This document shows, in pieces, positions 12,439-25,767 of a stretch of DNA of 64,000 nt (the first letter of the stretch is position 1; each line of letters opens with the position of its first letter). Below the pieces are notes generated by a model. It was not told the DNA's origin. It was given only the letters and a program-made list of their open reading frames with translations, and did not search any database. The DNA is from Mucor racemosus. Its lineage: Eukaryota > Mucoromycota > Mucoromycetes > Mucorales > Mucoraceae. The position numbers and the translations under genes were made by a program. Where the stretch lies: assembly GCA_027405735.1 (NCBI GenBank), contig JAPEHQ010000003.1, positions 1,798,001 to 1,862,000 of the forward strand, written 5' to 3'.

Positions 12439-12511
12439 TTTGGAAAAAATTGTGAAATTGTGAAAGAGGCAAGAAAGAAAGATGAAAAACGAAAAATTTA
12501 TGAAATTGAAA

Positions 12512-12524
12512 GGGTATTTATATA
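12512..12524 (-). promoter_or_regulatory. TATA box of the bHLH gene
   Basis: On the minus strand, TATATAAATACCC lies 74-86 bp upstream of the bHLH start codon, a normal place for a fungal TATA box. Confidence 0.5.
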
Positions 12525-14583
12525 ATTAGTATGCATTTATACTTGTGTGAATCTTCTTGTCTTGTCTTTCTACCTGATTGACTAACTGCAACTGCTGGCT
12601 TATAACTTTGATCTCAACATTTTAGTGATTTAAGGAGCCGACGATAGTAGGACAGAATACTATAAACTACTTGGTCTAGTACTCTATCATTTAAAGTTGC
12701 AAAGCACAGTTGAGGTATACAAACATACTCCGAAGGGCCCATGATCAGTTTCTGTTTGATTTTGTGTTCAATTGTATTGTTCTATTAACAGACGTCAAAG
12801 TATTACACAAATTTATTCTCTTTTTGTGACAAATTAACTAGATTGAACATATTATGCTATTGCTCTCCGATTTCTGTAATAATGGGATCAAACAAAAAAA
12901 AAACGTCATTGTTCAAGATTTGTACATACCTTGAACTTTATCATAATAAGAGTAGATGTTCTAATGCCACAAACATCAATTTTTACATGTTACACAATCA
13001 CGCGCCCGTGCACATACTAAAATGATTAATTGTGTGAGAATTTCGGGCAATTTCATTTGTTTAAAGTATGGCTTTTGCCGTTATAAAAGTAACTATTTTA
13101 AAAACAATAAAAAAAAGTTTAATACTGATTTTAAATAAATTGCACCCATTTCAGTTATTAAATAATGCAGAATTTATCACAAAAATCGTTCAATAAAGCA
13201 GAAATCATTAACAGAGTTTGCAGCAATGAAAATCTTCAATTTTGGTTATCTGCGCACTTGCCGTGGTTGGAACTTTTTTAAGCCTATACAAGTAAATAAA
13301 CAATCTACCCAAAGGATTCTCTTTCTTTCGAATTTCTGGATACTAAAATATGTTGTCAAACAAATAAAAATTTCGGTTGTTTGGCAGTTTAAACAAAACT
13401 TTTTTTGATTTACAAGATATCAAAAAAGTTACAGTTTGCTTAATAATTAACTATTTGATTATCATTGTATTTTTTTGTATTTTTTTGTATTTTTTGTATT
13501 TTTCGTATTTTTTGTATTTTTTGTATCGTTTTCTTACGATAGGATATAGTTAGATCCGAGATATTTTTGTAAACACTGATTTTTTCTTGGTTTGTTTGCA
13601 GATTTTGCTAGATTCCCCCCCATACCAACTTCTTCTCATTTGTGAAACATACCCAATAGACTCTGACTCATCTTTGGTTCTGATCTAGAACAAGAGGAAA
13701 TGGCCATACAGATTCGCATTAATAGTCTGAATTCAGGACAATCAACAAATTAGAGTCATAACAAAAATCCCAAATATGTAATCGAGCTAATTGTAAATAT
13801 TACAAGTCGAGTTAAACACAGGAAAACCGAGCAGTTGTACATTTGTTTTGGCTATACATACACGAGAACGCATGTTGGTTACATTTACATCAAGTATTTT
13901 TGAGCTACTTAATAAATAGTATAGTCGTACTTTTTTGCCATAAGCATCCATGCCATCCAAAGAGGAATTTGAATTCAAATCAAAAATTTTATCGATAATG
14001 AATTGAGAACAGCCTGATTATTATAATCTTTGGTAAGAAAACCCAAATCGGATGTAGTATTTGTTATAATTAAAGTAAATAGATATTTGAGGCAAATAGC
14101 TAGGACATATATCATCTATTTAGAATGAAAATACATAATTATTATTCACCAAAAAAAAAAAAAAAAAAAAAAAAAAAGTATTCTGGCCAAGATATTCTTT
14201 AGTATTTCTATCCAACTGATGAATCGAAAAAACTCTACAATGTTCATAGAGGCTCCAAGTATTTATTCAGTATTAATAAATTTAAATATACATGTTATAT
14301 TGCTAATTAAAAATCTTTTTCTGTTTGAAATCCTTGAGTATGATATTTACAATCCTCCTTGAATAATCCCACTACTGCTTCAAAAAGCCTATATCGTATA
14401 AAATAAAATTGGGTCGTATAGATAGGATGCGTGTTGTGATATTCCAATAGACTTCTTGTAAATAAACGCCTTTTGTGGTCATAAAGAAATCCCAAGCAAC
14501 ATTGATTGGTATCAATAAACTTACAAAAGAGCTGGCATCTCTTTTGTGGAACATCTAGAAAAGGATGCTTGCTTTCTACCAAG
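12525..14583. other. Gene-free region
   Basis: No supported exon. A minisatellite lies at 13466-13527. An A-tract of about 26 bases sits near 14152-14177. A 91-codon open frame on the minus strand at 14307-14582 has no recognised motif and is not called. Confidence 0.5.
13466..13527. repeat. TGTATTTTTT minisatellite
   Basis: About six imperfect tandem copies of a 9-11 bp unit, TGTATTTTTT with variants TGTATTTTTTT and CGTATTTTTT. Confidence 0.8.
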
Positions 14584-14920
14584 CAGTATCACTAAAGATA
14601 TTTGCAGTTTCTATGGTAAAGTAGAATGTTTTTTTTCTTTACTTTCTTCTTTAAGGAAAAATAATGTGCGTGATATGTATGTTGTTTGTTCTCAATAACA
14701 AAACACTAAAGGCAAGTGCAGATAACCTAATAAGAGACGTGTAACTTTTCACAACAGTATCACTAAGGATTCTCACAGTTTCTGTGGCAAAGTAGAATGT
14801 TTTTTTTCTTTACTTTCTTTTTTAAGAAAGAATAAAGTGGGATGCATGTATGTTGTTTGTTCTTAATAACAAAATACTAAAGACAAGTACAGGCAATTTA
14901 ATAAGAGACGTGTAACATTA
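14584..14920. repeat. 171-bp tandem duplication
   Basis: Two adjacent units, 14584-14754 and 14755-14920, both start CAGTATCACTAA and share GCAAAGTAGAATGTTTTTTTT-like, GTATGTTGTTTGTTCT and AATAAGAGACGTGTAAC blocks with about 10-15% divergence by eye. No coding content was seen. Confidence 0.85.
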
Positions 14921-15296
14921 TAAACCAAGTACTGGTGTGAATTTCTTTGTTTGCTAACGAAAATTAGATTTAACGTACCAAATATCTATTTGTGGTGTTT
15001 CCTGTTTAATGCATCTTGCCGAAAACGACAAGTAATTGACATGTTGTAAAAAGAGTAAGTAGCAAAGATGTTGAAAAAAAAAGTTAATTTAGTATTTTAC
15101 CTATTTTACATGTAATCCCAGATTGACAAATAGAATTAATTTAAAGCATTCTCTGCTGTTATAACAATGAGTTTTAGATTGATTTTCTTGATAGCCATCT
15201 ATAAAAATAAAAAAATAAAAAATAAAAAAGACTAGTAAGGAATTATAAGGAGTAGATTAGTCTGGGTACAGTGCACAGGGTTGCTGGGTACATTCA

Positions 15297-15329
<33 letters not shown>

Positions 15330-18300
15330 TTTCTTGTATACTCCTCTTTTAAACTCTCTCTTAATGCTTTTTTGTCTAATTGATTAAAAAGTATACACGT
15401 ATACAACTTATATCCGTAAATTGCTATAGTAAACTTTTGTGCCATTGTAGATTTACAATGAGAAATAACAGAAACATTAGACTGTAAATTGTTTCTAAAA
15501 GAAGGCGCATTTTAAAGTTTGAGACGCTTTGGCCTTCTTTATGAATACATTCGACATATATAGGTTGTTCCTATGCCCCCATGATGACATAACGACGGTA
15601 ATCAACCTCCATATGCTTTGAAATTGTCCAAGAAAAGCTTTACGGTGTTCGAATGTAATTGGTAGTTGAGGAGATCAACTTTTTATTTTTGTTTTTCATG
15701 TTATTTTTGTTCAAAGTAATACAAAAGATACTTTTTATAGAGTGCCAAAAAAAAAAGCCCCTTCATGAACGTTCGTTGTATCTTTGAAATTGGTTTTTAT
15801 AGACACCTCAAGAGAAGTAAGAACCCAAAATTCAAGACAAAAAAATCATAATCTTACATGATAAAATAAATCGAAACAAAACAAACAAATATTTCTTCTT
15901 TTGATTTCTTTTTATACAATATCGCTTCAATCAAGTACAAATCAACTAAGACATAAACGTAATATATACGTCAGCCAACATGCTCAAGGGCCATATTATC
16001 ATGCTTTTATTATAACTGTTTTTATTATAATAGTACTAGATTTTATTCTTTTTCTTTCCATGATTCAAGTGCGGCCAGATCCTTCCTAAATCGTGGTGTA
16101 AAAATTATTCAATATCCTAAACCAGACTAGTAAGTTTTAACCGTCGACATCTGTCAGTGTTTTGTCAGATCAGATGTACACGGAGCACATTTACAATTTT
16201 TAAACGACATAATGTACAACTTGAATTCTTACATATCAAGCTTCATGTGTATAACATGTGTCGAACGTCAGCTTGTTCACGTGTAGCTTTTATTAAAATT
16301 ACGAAGTCAGTTAGCTTGAGATGGTTACAATTGTTGCTTAAAGAATACAGGATACAAATTATTTGAAAAGTATTACCAATATTATAGAACATCTCGAGAT
16401 AAACTTAAGATTTTTTTTTTTTTTTTTGAGGCTGAACACTATCTGGCATCAAATAAGAATGGCCAGTTTTTTTTTTTTTTACGATTTAGTTTTAGTGTTC
16501 ATTTTTTTCTTTTCTTTATAAACCCAATTGGACTAAAGCAAAAAGTTCCTAGAGGCGGGAATTGTCCAATTCTATTCGGCATGTACAGCAACATCGACTT
16601 TATTGTACATATGTCTATTTATATACCAATTAAGGTCATCAGCCAAATACCTTTTTTTGTAAGATATTTCTCTCCTACTTCTGTTTCTGAATGCGATAGT
16701 AAAACGAAATAACACTGTGCTATTTGAAAATATCGTACGACTAGGCATTGTTCGCTTTTTTTTTTTTTTATTTAAAACCTAGTCTTAATTTGTTGTCGGT
16801 AGTACAGTTTCTCTGTATTTTTTATGCTTGTGGATATTAGGGGCATGTTTATTTCAAGTGTTACGTGCATGAAAAATTTAAATTCCAAAAAAAAAAAAAA
16901 AAAAAAACTTTATTCCAATATATTCAAGCTCCTTCTTGTAGCACGCTTACGCTATTACTTTCATAACACTTTTACTATGCTAATTCAACTTAATAATTAG
17001 AGGAAACAACTATCTAAATATTTAATAAATTATAATTCAGGAACAGGCTATTGTGTATTTTAGGAACGGATCATAAATTTAATTTTAGGTCCGCACATCT
17101 TTCTTATTGTACATTCATTTAAAAGCCTATTTGACAATTTTAGTTTAAGCGGAGCTCCAATTAAACCGATCGACAGCATTAAATGAATTCATAAGGTCTG
17201 ATATCTGGTCATATAATGTTTACAATATTGCTTTTTATTTGAATCATAGTAAATAAAAAGTAGTCGAATTACTAGCTAGATATTATCAGATTAATTCATC
17301 TTTGACTCAGTCAATTAAATCAATTCAATTAATTGAGCAATTGTTTGCTGCCGTTTTCATCGCATAATTTAACATGACCATACCTTGGATTGTATTAAAT
17401 ATACATTTAAGGACATCTTTTTTTTTATTTTATTCTTTGGTTCGCTACAAAAATTTGTTTATATGCTGATATCAAATCAGTCCTTGCGTATCATACACAG
17501 GTTGTTGACTTGAATTTTTTTAATTGATTTGTAAACATTGATTTTACGTCAGAAAAATGCTTATGTTTTTTTTATATATTTTTATTATTCTTTTTTATGG
17601 ATACTTTGATGAAAAACAATTAACTATATGTTTGCGATATCGTTAAGATAGATGGTTTTGACACAGTTTTAAATAAGGGATCAAGCACATATTGTATTTA
17701 GATGATCAATCCAATCCTTTGATTGTTCTTGTTAACATTAGCTATTGATGTTTTTATTATGAGTCTAAATTATTAAATTTAGCCTATGTGATTACCAGGG
17801 TAATCATTTACAATGTTTATATGGCACATTTACTACAAATATTTAAAAAAAAAAAAAGAGAGATCGAAATACAGCGGTGTAAACGCGAATAAGCAGGTGA
17901 GATTTTTGTTTTTTTGTTGAGTATTTCTGGTTTCTCTGTTGATTTTCTTGACTAATCTTTTACGGTGATTGCGATTTGCTCAAATACAAAAAAAACATTT
18001 GCTTACTCGGTTACATTGAGAAATTATTTTTCAATAATTGTTGAACTCCCAGCTTAAAAAAGGTGCTCAGCGTTTCATATAAGTATTTGAAGTACTACAC
18101 TTTCTAAAATATAGGTTTTCTGTGGAATTATAACAAAAAAATAATGTAAATCAATATCTAATTTATGCTGCCCTGAAATTCAATTTTAAATTACAGGTTA
18201 TTAAGTATGGCTTAATTGTTTTATTTTTTTAGGCAGAGTGTTTTATTCTAACATATATCTGATATGCTAGAATAATTAAAAATAATAAAACAAAGTAAAG

Positions 18301-18920
18301 TCTTGATAAATGTCAGCTTTCCAACTGTGGGTCAAACTAAGGGATCAAAACTAAACTGATTCTTATTCTTCTTTTATTCGTGAGATGTGGTTTATATACT
18401 AATGACAGACTAGTAGATAAGGGCTGCTTGAAGTGACAGTATAAATTAATAATGAGATTCATAGAGTGTAACCAAAAGTGGTGTGTATAGATAGTAGAAG
18501 GTGATAGTTATACAACACAGAGGAAGAAAGGTTTCATTTCAAAACATGTGCTAAACTTCCCCCAAAACAGCTGTTAGCTAATGAAATCAAGATATGTTAT
18601 TCATATATTTATTGTGTATTAAATGCAACTCCAAAATTTAATTTCGAACCATTATTTGGTTTTAGAAAAAATTTTAAAAAATATCAGAAACAGCCTATAC
18701 AAAATAATTGAAAAATGTGAGTGTTTTTATTTCCTCATTTCTACAGCAACTTAAGAAGGCTGACGCTTTTCAATTATATGGATACATCCTAGATATACTT
18801 ATCATTGTAATGAAAGCTCATTTAGATTTATATATATTCTGCGAGAACTGGTGTGCTTACTGATCTTAGTAGGTGTTGTAAATAACAGGGAACTAGCTTG
18901 TTGTTCAAACTTATCGAATG
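14921..18920. other. 4-kb gene desert rich in homopolymers
   Basis: No exon, RNA gene or transposon protein was recognised. It has many A or T runs (for example near 15298-15325, 16411-16427, 16757-16769 and 16888-16907). Confidence 0.55.
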
Positions 18921-19670
18921 CACAATGACTTATGGAAGTTGAAAATTGAAGTATTATGTATTTATCAAGCATAATACTGAAATAAGCTGAAATTAGGGCT
19001 TACTGGGGTCCATAGTTATGTAGTATGTATTTTACACTGGTAGCAATCGAAAATGCGCAGCAAAATACTACCACCTGCTAGTTTCTCTACTCTACTCAAC
19101 TCAACTCAACTCACAATGACTTATGGAGGCTGAAATTTGGTACCCATTTGATAATAATATATATCTAGATGCATGTAAAATATAAGATTACTCGGATTAG
19201 TATTCGTAGAGAACGGAATGATTTCTGGTTTTAACAGGTATAAATAAAAAACATTATCATCAGTGTACCAACTAATTCTCGTAGTTTCTCAAAGATGCAC
19301 AATAACTCATAAAAGCTGATATATATCTGAAATGTTTGTAGTATCTATTTATATCTATATTCACGTAAGCTTATAGCTTGTAACTTTTGGATTAGTATTC
19401 ATTGAGATTGTGTTTTTAACTGTTTTCAATAGTGAAAGTGCGCAGTAAGCTATAGGCGCACTTTAACAATGATTCTCTCGATACACAGTAGCTTGTGGAA
19501 GTTGTCCTTTGAGATTATTGCGTCAACAATGCGTATATACCTACTCTTATGTGAAATTTGAAGTTACTCGAATCGAAATTCACCGAGATAGGGTTTCTGT
19601 TATCAAGTAGCTTCCAAATGGTTTCAGATGCTTTTCAAAACTTTTTGCTCAATATTTCGTCGAATACTAT
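18921..19670. repeat. Decayed tandem array, four units of about 187 bp
   Basis: The phrase CACAATGACTTATGGA and its variants recur at 18921, 19112, 19298 and 19484, spacings 191, 186 and 186 bp. In each unit a second block follows at a similar distance, related to TTACTCGGATTAGTATTC followed by GAGA. The units are strongly diverged, suggesting an old satellite-like array. Repeat A begins directly after it. Confidence 0.7.
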
Positions 19671-19689
19671 CAAATTTTCAAAATTAACG

Positions 19690-20965
19690 TACTACAGTAC
19701 CTCCCCTCTATGGACTATGGTCCATTGATATACTGTACGTCCGAAAATAAAAGGGTTGATACCAAAATATAAATGCACTGGCCTAGCATTGATCTAAAAT
19801 CGATTATAAAAACTAAGCATCCAAATTGGGGCATTAATTTTTTGTATTCACATGATAGATACAACTGAAAGCTACTCTGAATTTTTTGTTTCAGCAAAAA
19901 ATATTGATTTTTCGTCGAGATAACCGAAATAATAATTTACCTCATAGCTTAAAACTATGATAACTGAGTCTCAAAATTGATTTTTGAAATCGATCGAAAA
20001 ATGATAAAAAAAACGAAATCGTTTAATAACTCATGAATTGCAAAGTAAGCTGAACTAGCGTATTAAATGTTTTTTGTACAGTTTTAAATTGTGCATCCAT
20101 TTAAAAAAAATTCTAACAAAAATTTTACATTAAATTTTGCACAAAATGCAATTGAAATTTTGGAGGTTTTTTGAAGATACACATCACTTTTGATAAGTAA
20201 TTTTTAAATATAAGCAGTTGAAAGGATGTACAACAAAATTATCTATCTAATGAGCTATTGCTGAACCTTCTAGTTCCATTTTACGTAGAGAAAACAAGAT
20301 TTTTGTCCATTTTTTTTTAAATTCAGAATTTGGGATGAGGGTATACAAGGGGAAAATTGAAGCTAGAAACAAAGGTATCTCTTTATACATGTTTTTGCGG
20401 ATATCTCCACGAAAAATTAATATTTTGAAAAGAACTAAGTTGCATTCGATAGAGCTTAGCGAGCTTAATAAAATAAATGTAAAAACAAATACTGCTTGAT
20501 ATAATGAATATTTTGAAATCTACTACAAAAAAACGAAAAAAAATAAAAAAAAATAAAAATGCTCAAAAAATTTTCATACTGAAACATGTTATAGAGTGCT
20601 TGAAAACAAGTAAGTTTTATTATTAAACATTATTAGTATATCTTAATTTTTTGCAGAGATATGAAAGCTCAAAGTTTCTAATTTTATCAGTAAAATACCA
20701 ATAAAAATCTGAAACATTAGCACTAGAAACGTTATAACAACTGCAAAAAATAGGATATTTTCTAATACTTGTTTTCAGATTAAAGTTAAACATCTCAGGT
20801 ACATTGACATATAAATTTTTCTAGGTGTTATTTAATGAAAAAAAAAGTAGCATAGGGGTAAAAAGTGATCCCCAATTTCCAACAAAAAAGCAGTGAGTTT
20901 TACGTGTTTTTGAGTTTATCATGTGATATGAAATAAATTTAGGAACAGGTAGCAAAATACGATCG
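19690..20965. repeat. Interspersed repeat A, copy 2
   Basis: Full-length partner of 3625-4910 in the same orientation, sharing the landmarks listed there, including GTATACAAGGGGAAAAT and ATATCTCCACGAAAAATTAA. The divergence is high, so the copies are old. Confidence 0.75.
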
Positions 20966-21511
20966 ATTTATTTATATTCTACAGTGCCCAAAACAAATAT
21001 TTAAAGCTACTTTATATGAGTCTAGATACATAAAATGTGGTTTGCTCCAATTTTGAAGATTAAGTATTTTGACAATTAGTCTTTTGAAATCCAATTTTAC
21101 TCTTCAAAAAGTTTATTATAATTTTGAGGACGTAATAACCGGTTGATGGTTCGTACTAGAAATTATAAAATAAAATGAAACGAAATGCAATACTTGTATA
21201 TATAATAAATTACAGTACGTAGCTGCTGGCAATAAAAAAGAAAAAAGACATGTATATGAAAATCTATTTTGCGTTGATTAAGAAACATTACCATCAAATT
21301 TATTGCTTTTTTTTTTTTTTTTTTTTTTTTTTTTTGGCAATTTGCTGTTATATATTTTGAAAGTTTGGTTGAAGGCACATATATCCTATATGAAATTAGG
21401 CCCGTTTTGCATCACAACCTTTGACTTTTTGGAAAATAATTGCTTTTATTATTCATGACGGTTTAGAATACCGTAGTCAAACCAATATATACTTATATAA
21501 AACCTTGCTTA
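20966..21511. other. Intergenic with long T-tract
   Basis: Sequence between repeat A and the NPC2 gene, including a T run of about 28 bases at 21308-21335. No gene was seen. Confidence 0.5.
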
Positions 21512-22179
21512 TCAAAGCGAAGCGTCTACCATTAAACAAGTAATCCTTTTGCCCTGAGGTGTCACAATATTTACATTCACAGAATAATCACCCTAGATAA
21601 ATTTATTAGTCAAGCATTGTTATGAAAAAAGCAAAACTTACATTTGCTATAAGAAGAAGGGGTTTTATTAGTTTTTTATTCTACAAATATGGCTTTTTGA
21701 TGCAACTTACGAATCATAGACGGTACGATAATATTGGTTGAGTATTGATATGATCCAGTGGTAATAGGGCATGACAGGCCATTCTTCAATGTGTCTGAGC
21801 AGAGACCAATCTGTTTATGTAAAATTCTAAAGAAACCAAGCTTCACAGTGAGATCTATATATGAATAACTTGGTACTTCTTCCTCCAAATATCCGCTGAA
21901 TGCTACATTCAAACTTTGGCCCTTTGCTGGAGGATTAGGATCAAGTTTAATATAGTCAATCCTAAACAAAATATAGTGTGGCTCAAAACAACAGTAGGAA
22001 ATACGTAGATCAAGATTTACTTACTTGAATGTACCATGTCTACTTCCACACAAATGCACAGATGTTTTAGCCGTTGTTTTTTGTAATACCTGTGGACGTG
22101 TTGCGCTTTCAGTTCCATTAGAAAAAGCTACGGCACCCAATACACATGACAACATACAAAGTATAATTGATAATTTCAT
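21512..22179 (-). CDS. NPC2: NPC2/ML-domain lipid transfer protein
   Basis: Four exons (22179-22025, 21961-21711, 21646-21642, 21592-21512) give 163 residues. Residues 1-19 are a hydrophobic secretion signal (MKLSIILCMLSCVLGAVAF). The ML domain follows: IDYIKLDPNPPAKGQSL, then GLCSDTLKNGLSCPI, and the closing strands IPNGDYSVNVNI and KRITCLMVDASL. Family members carry sterols or phosphatidylglycerol/phosphatidylinositol in the vacuole or outside the cell. Exon 3 is only 5 nt (CAAAT) between TTATAG and GTAAG. It is needed to restore the reading frame and creates the conserved I-P-N-G turn. The gene sits 184 bp downstream of the NiCoT gene on the same strand. Confidence 0.9.
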
Positions 22180-22362
22180 AAAACAGATAAATAAAAGAAG
22201 AAAAATGGGAAGAAAAAAAAGACAAATTTATGCATTGATTTCACAATGTAAAATTCTTATATTTATTTATTTATTATTATGTATTATTATGTGAATATGT
22301 TACACTATGAATGCTGATAAAAATTTTATAAACGACTATTGTTGATCGTTGGATATGTTGTA

Positions 22363-23745
22363 CTAAATTTGAACTTTACTAGGATTCTCATCACGGTTTG
22401 AATCAAGTTCAGCTTTTACGCCTTCTTCAATGTCCTTTGGTAATTCATCTGTGGCAGCTTGCATTTGAATTTTTTCAGGCTTGAAATCATCAAATTCCTT
22501 TTCTAAATCTCTATATCCTGCAAGACGATAAATAACGGCACTAACTCCCCAAGTAACAATGAAGGCCCCTACAATAATAATACCGATCCATTCAAAACTG
22601 TCAGCCAAGAAATACCAAAATCTCCACCAGCCATTATCTAGTTCAAGTTGATCACCAATCAAAGAAAATAATTCAATTAAAGCCACAACGACAGCCACTA
22701 CTACACTGATTGTTGTGATGGTCAAATTATAAAACAGCTTTCTTACGGGATTGATATAGGCCCAAGTGTAAGTGAAAAGCATCAACATACTATCGAGCGA
22801 ATCAATTAATGCCATACCTTGAAAAATAATTATCAGTTTTAGGAAATATTTAACAATAATGGTTTAGAATTACCTGATGCAAAAAGAATCGGGAGTAGAA
22901 TAATGAGCCACATAGACATGCCCTGTGCACCTTGAACTGCAGTAATACCCAATAAAGTTACTTCGGATGCTGTATCGAAACCTAATCCAAAAAGAAAGCC
23001 AAGAGGATACATTTTCCATGAGGCATTGACAAATCTAAAAACAGGGCGGAAGAAGCGACCAAGGATGCCTCTATTTGCCAAATATTCTTCAATGTCAACT
23101 TCAGTATAAACACCCTCCTTTTTTACTCTTTTCATTGTTTTGATTACACCAATCATGCATACCAAATTTAGAATAGCAATCAAGACTAAAAACGCAATGG
23201 ATACAGATGTACCAATCAATCCTCCAATCTCAGAAAAGTCTTCGATATTATTGGCTACAGCATTGGCAGTTGCGGCAACGATGATAGATGTAATGAAAAC
23301 AACAGTGGAATGACCGAGTGAGAAGAACAGACCCACACAAACAGGATGTTGATTATTATTGAGCAACTTACGAGTAACATTATCAATTGCAGAGATATGA
23401 TCTAGTATTCACAACACAATTTAGTAGGTGGGAATTTTTAATGATTTACAGCGAAAAAATCTCACCTGCATCGACAGCATGACGAAGACCAAGAGTATAT
23501 GCAAGAGCACCAGTACCGACCATGGAAGGATATGGTTTAAACACACATACAGCAACTACCCATATAGCGATCTGCAAAATTGACAGGCCTGCCAATAAAA
23601 AAAGAACCTTAGGACGTACTTTATGTGGATCAGGGCCGAAAAATAACTTGTATGCAAAGGAATTCTCGGACATGAACCTTAATGCATATGTTCCTAACCT
23701 TCCAGGCTTGTGATCTTCGACTACTGCAATTGTTGTATTGTCCAT
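22363..23745 (-). CDS. NiCoT-family nickel/cobalt transporter
   Basis: Three exons (23745-23466, 23401-22874, 22817-22363) give 420 residues. Intron 1 falls inside the family signature; the splice rebuilds RHAVDADHISAIDN (about residues 88-101), the metal-selective HAVDADH helix. Other family marks are LGFDTASEVTLLG and, across intron 2, LFASGMALIDSLDSMLM. Several hydrophobic helices fit a plasma-membrane Ni2+/Co2+ importer like Nic1 of fission yeast. Nickel uptake in fungi mainly serves urease. The C-terminal 40 residues are charged and probably cytosolic. A GATAAG motif lies 24-29 bp upstream of the start. Ni versus Co preference cannot be judged. Confidence 0.92.
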
Positions 23746-23810
23746 TTTAATCTAATTTTTGAGAAAAAGATAAGAAAACCACAAGTGAGAAAAGAAACAA
23801 GATGTCCCTT

Positions 23811-23816
23811 TTTATA
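23811..23816 (-). promoter_or_regulatory. TATA box of the NiCoT gene
   Basis: On the minus strand, TATAAAAAGGG begins about 70 bp upstream of the start codon. Confidence 0.5.
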
Positions 23817-25379
23817 CTGCTTTGGATGCTTATTCCACTTTGACCCATTGATTCGCCGGAGAACAAAGATATTACATCGGTAAGGACACTGTGCGTCACT
23901 TGTAGATAGTGACTGTGGGCAAAGGTTATCTATCTGTGTACAACAGAGCACACTGCGATTAAAGATCAGTTTTACTATTGAACTATGAACATCCTTTTAT
24001 CCTAAGCCCTACTTATACGAGAAATTACAACTATAAATTGGCATTTATAGCTATTTTCTTTGATTTCAAATCATCCTAATTAATCATTCGAAATGGCGTG
24101 CAGCCGCAATTTCAAACTTGTTCTTTTCTGCATATTGGTTCATTTGATTAAGGTTCAGCATTTTGTTCCGATCGTAAATTATACCTTGTATCCACATCTA
24201 TAATTGACGTGTGTTCATCGACATGGCAGCCTTTATAATGACAGAATTAAAAAGCATTGCTTCTTCTTATTACTAGCACATGTATGTATATTGTTCTGCT
24301 CTGGATTACAACAAGCTCTTCCGGTATAATCCAATAATAAGCGCAAAGTATATCATTTATACGGGTAAATGCTAGATTAAATTAGCTTTGAGGTGCCACA
24401 AAAGACCAACCAGAAATTATTTCATTTAATAGAATTTTCAGAAGCTGGTAAAAAACCCAGTTCATCTCCTGCTTCTCGGTAAACATTATAATTATACTAC
24501 CTTGGTATGCAATCAAAGGAAGAGAAGCTATACTTCGGAGCATGATAGAAAAGTAAAAAAAAAAAAAAAAAGTAAATTTTTCTATAATAGTTGTGCTTGA
24601 CATGCAAAGATTTGTAATGGTTCAATCATGTTATATGAATCAAAAATAATTCAAGTTCTACGACATGTATTGAGCAACGGTAACCAGATCATCTGTCTCA
24701 ATTTTGAGTTAGATCAGATCAAGATTGGAGGTTACAGACTAAGCGATATCCAATGTAGAAAGGCATAAAATTACCTATTATCATAAATATTTAGCAATAT
24801 TCGGTGTTGAAATGTTCAAACGACACTCAAATTCAAATGGGTATCTAAGCATTTATACCGTACAGTTAAATTGCTGTTTATGACCATTAAATCCTTTAAT
24901 AAAAAAACCAAAAAAATAAACAAATGTATTCCATATATTATCGTTTACTTTATAGTCGAATTAGTAGTGTTTGTAGAAAGTAAAAACTCTTCAAAAATTT
25001 GGATAGTTAGCCGAACTTAATATGAAAGGTGCCCTTGAAAAAGGACAGGACTGCACACACACACACACCCAGATTCTGAATGTACACATCCAAACTCCAT
25101 AAAGCTGTGTCGCAGTGCAATGTTGGGATCCAGTATTAGCCGCTTCAAATATAGTATTGGGTATGAACAATATATCCATACATAAAGCACAGATCTTTAT
25201 AATAAAATCCATTTTGTTATATATTTACCCAATATTTCGGAGGTCCCTATTCTATCAAATGACATATGGTCAAATATGAATTACTTCAAAAGTCAAATCT
25301 ACAGCATTTATTATCAATAAACCTTTTAGTATTCATGATTTTATCACAAACAACTCAAACAAAGCAAGGTCAAGCCAAG

Positions 25380-25767
25380 GCCAGCTTATTTTGATGTTTG
25401 TTGGGTCAATATCCGAAAACTGTTTAGAGAGTTTTATAGCAAAAGTAAAACAAAAAGATTGCATTGATATTACAGCATTTGAATCTGAAGTTTTAAGGGT
25501 GACAATTTGAGCTTGGATGATGGTAGAAATTTACAGCTATTTATAAAAAGATGCACAAGAAATGATATGTTTTTTGAAATAGTTGGTAAAATCCTAAAAG
25601 ACATTGATTATATAATAGATAGGAGAATCATGGAGAAGGAGCGAATTACTACTATTCGTTCTATGTTATATATACATGTGTGTGATGTAAGTAAACTATT
25701 TCTTTTAAGAATTAATTGGATTTGTCATAAATATTATCGAAAAGTTTATTATTGTTTTAATTGCTAG
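25380..25767 (+). pseudogene. Possible decayed coding remnant, unknown family
   Basis: Protein-like stretches appear in alternating frames: FDVCWVNIRKLFREFY, KDCIDITAFESEVLRVTI, then from 25507 a run beginning LSLDDGRNLQLFIKRCTR and EIVGKILKDIDYIIDRR. They are broken by stops and at least two frame changes. I do not recognise the family. It could be a relic gene or chance. Confidence 0.25.

Noticed and set aside
23367..23375. Possible intron donor CGTAAG inside the NiCoT gene
   Set aside because: Reading through gives DNVTRKLLNNNQHPVC in frame, so no intron is needed.
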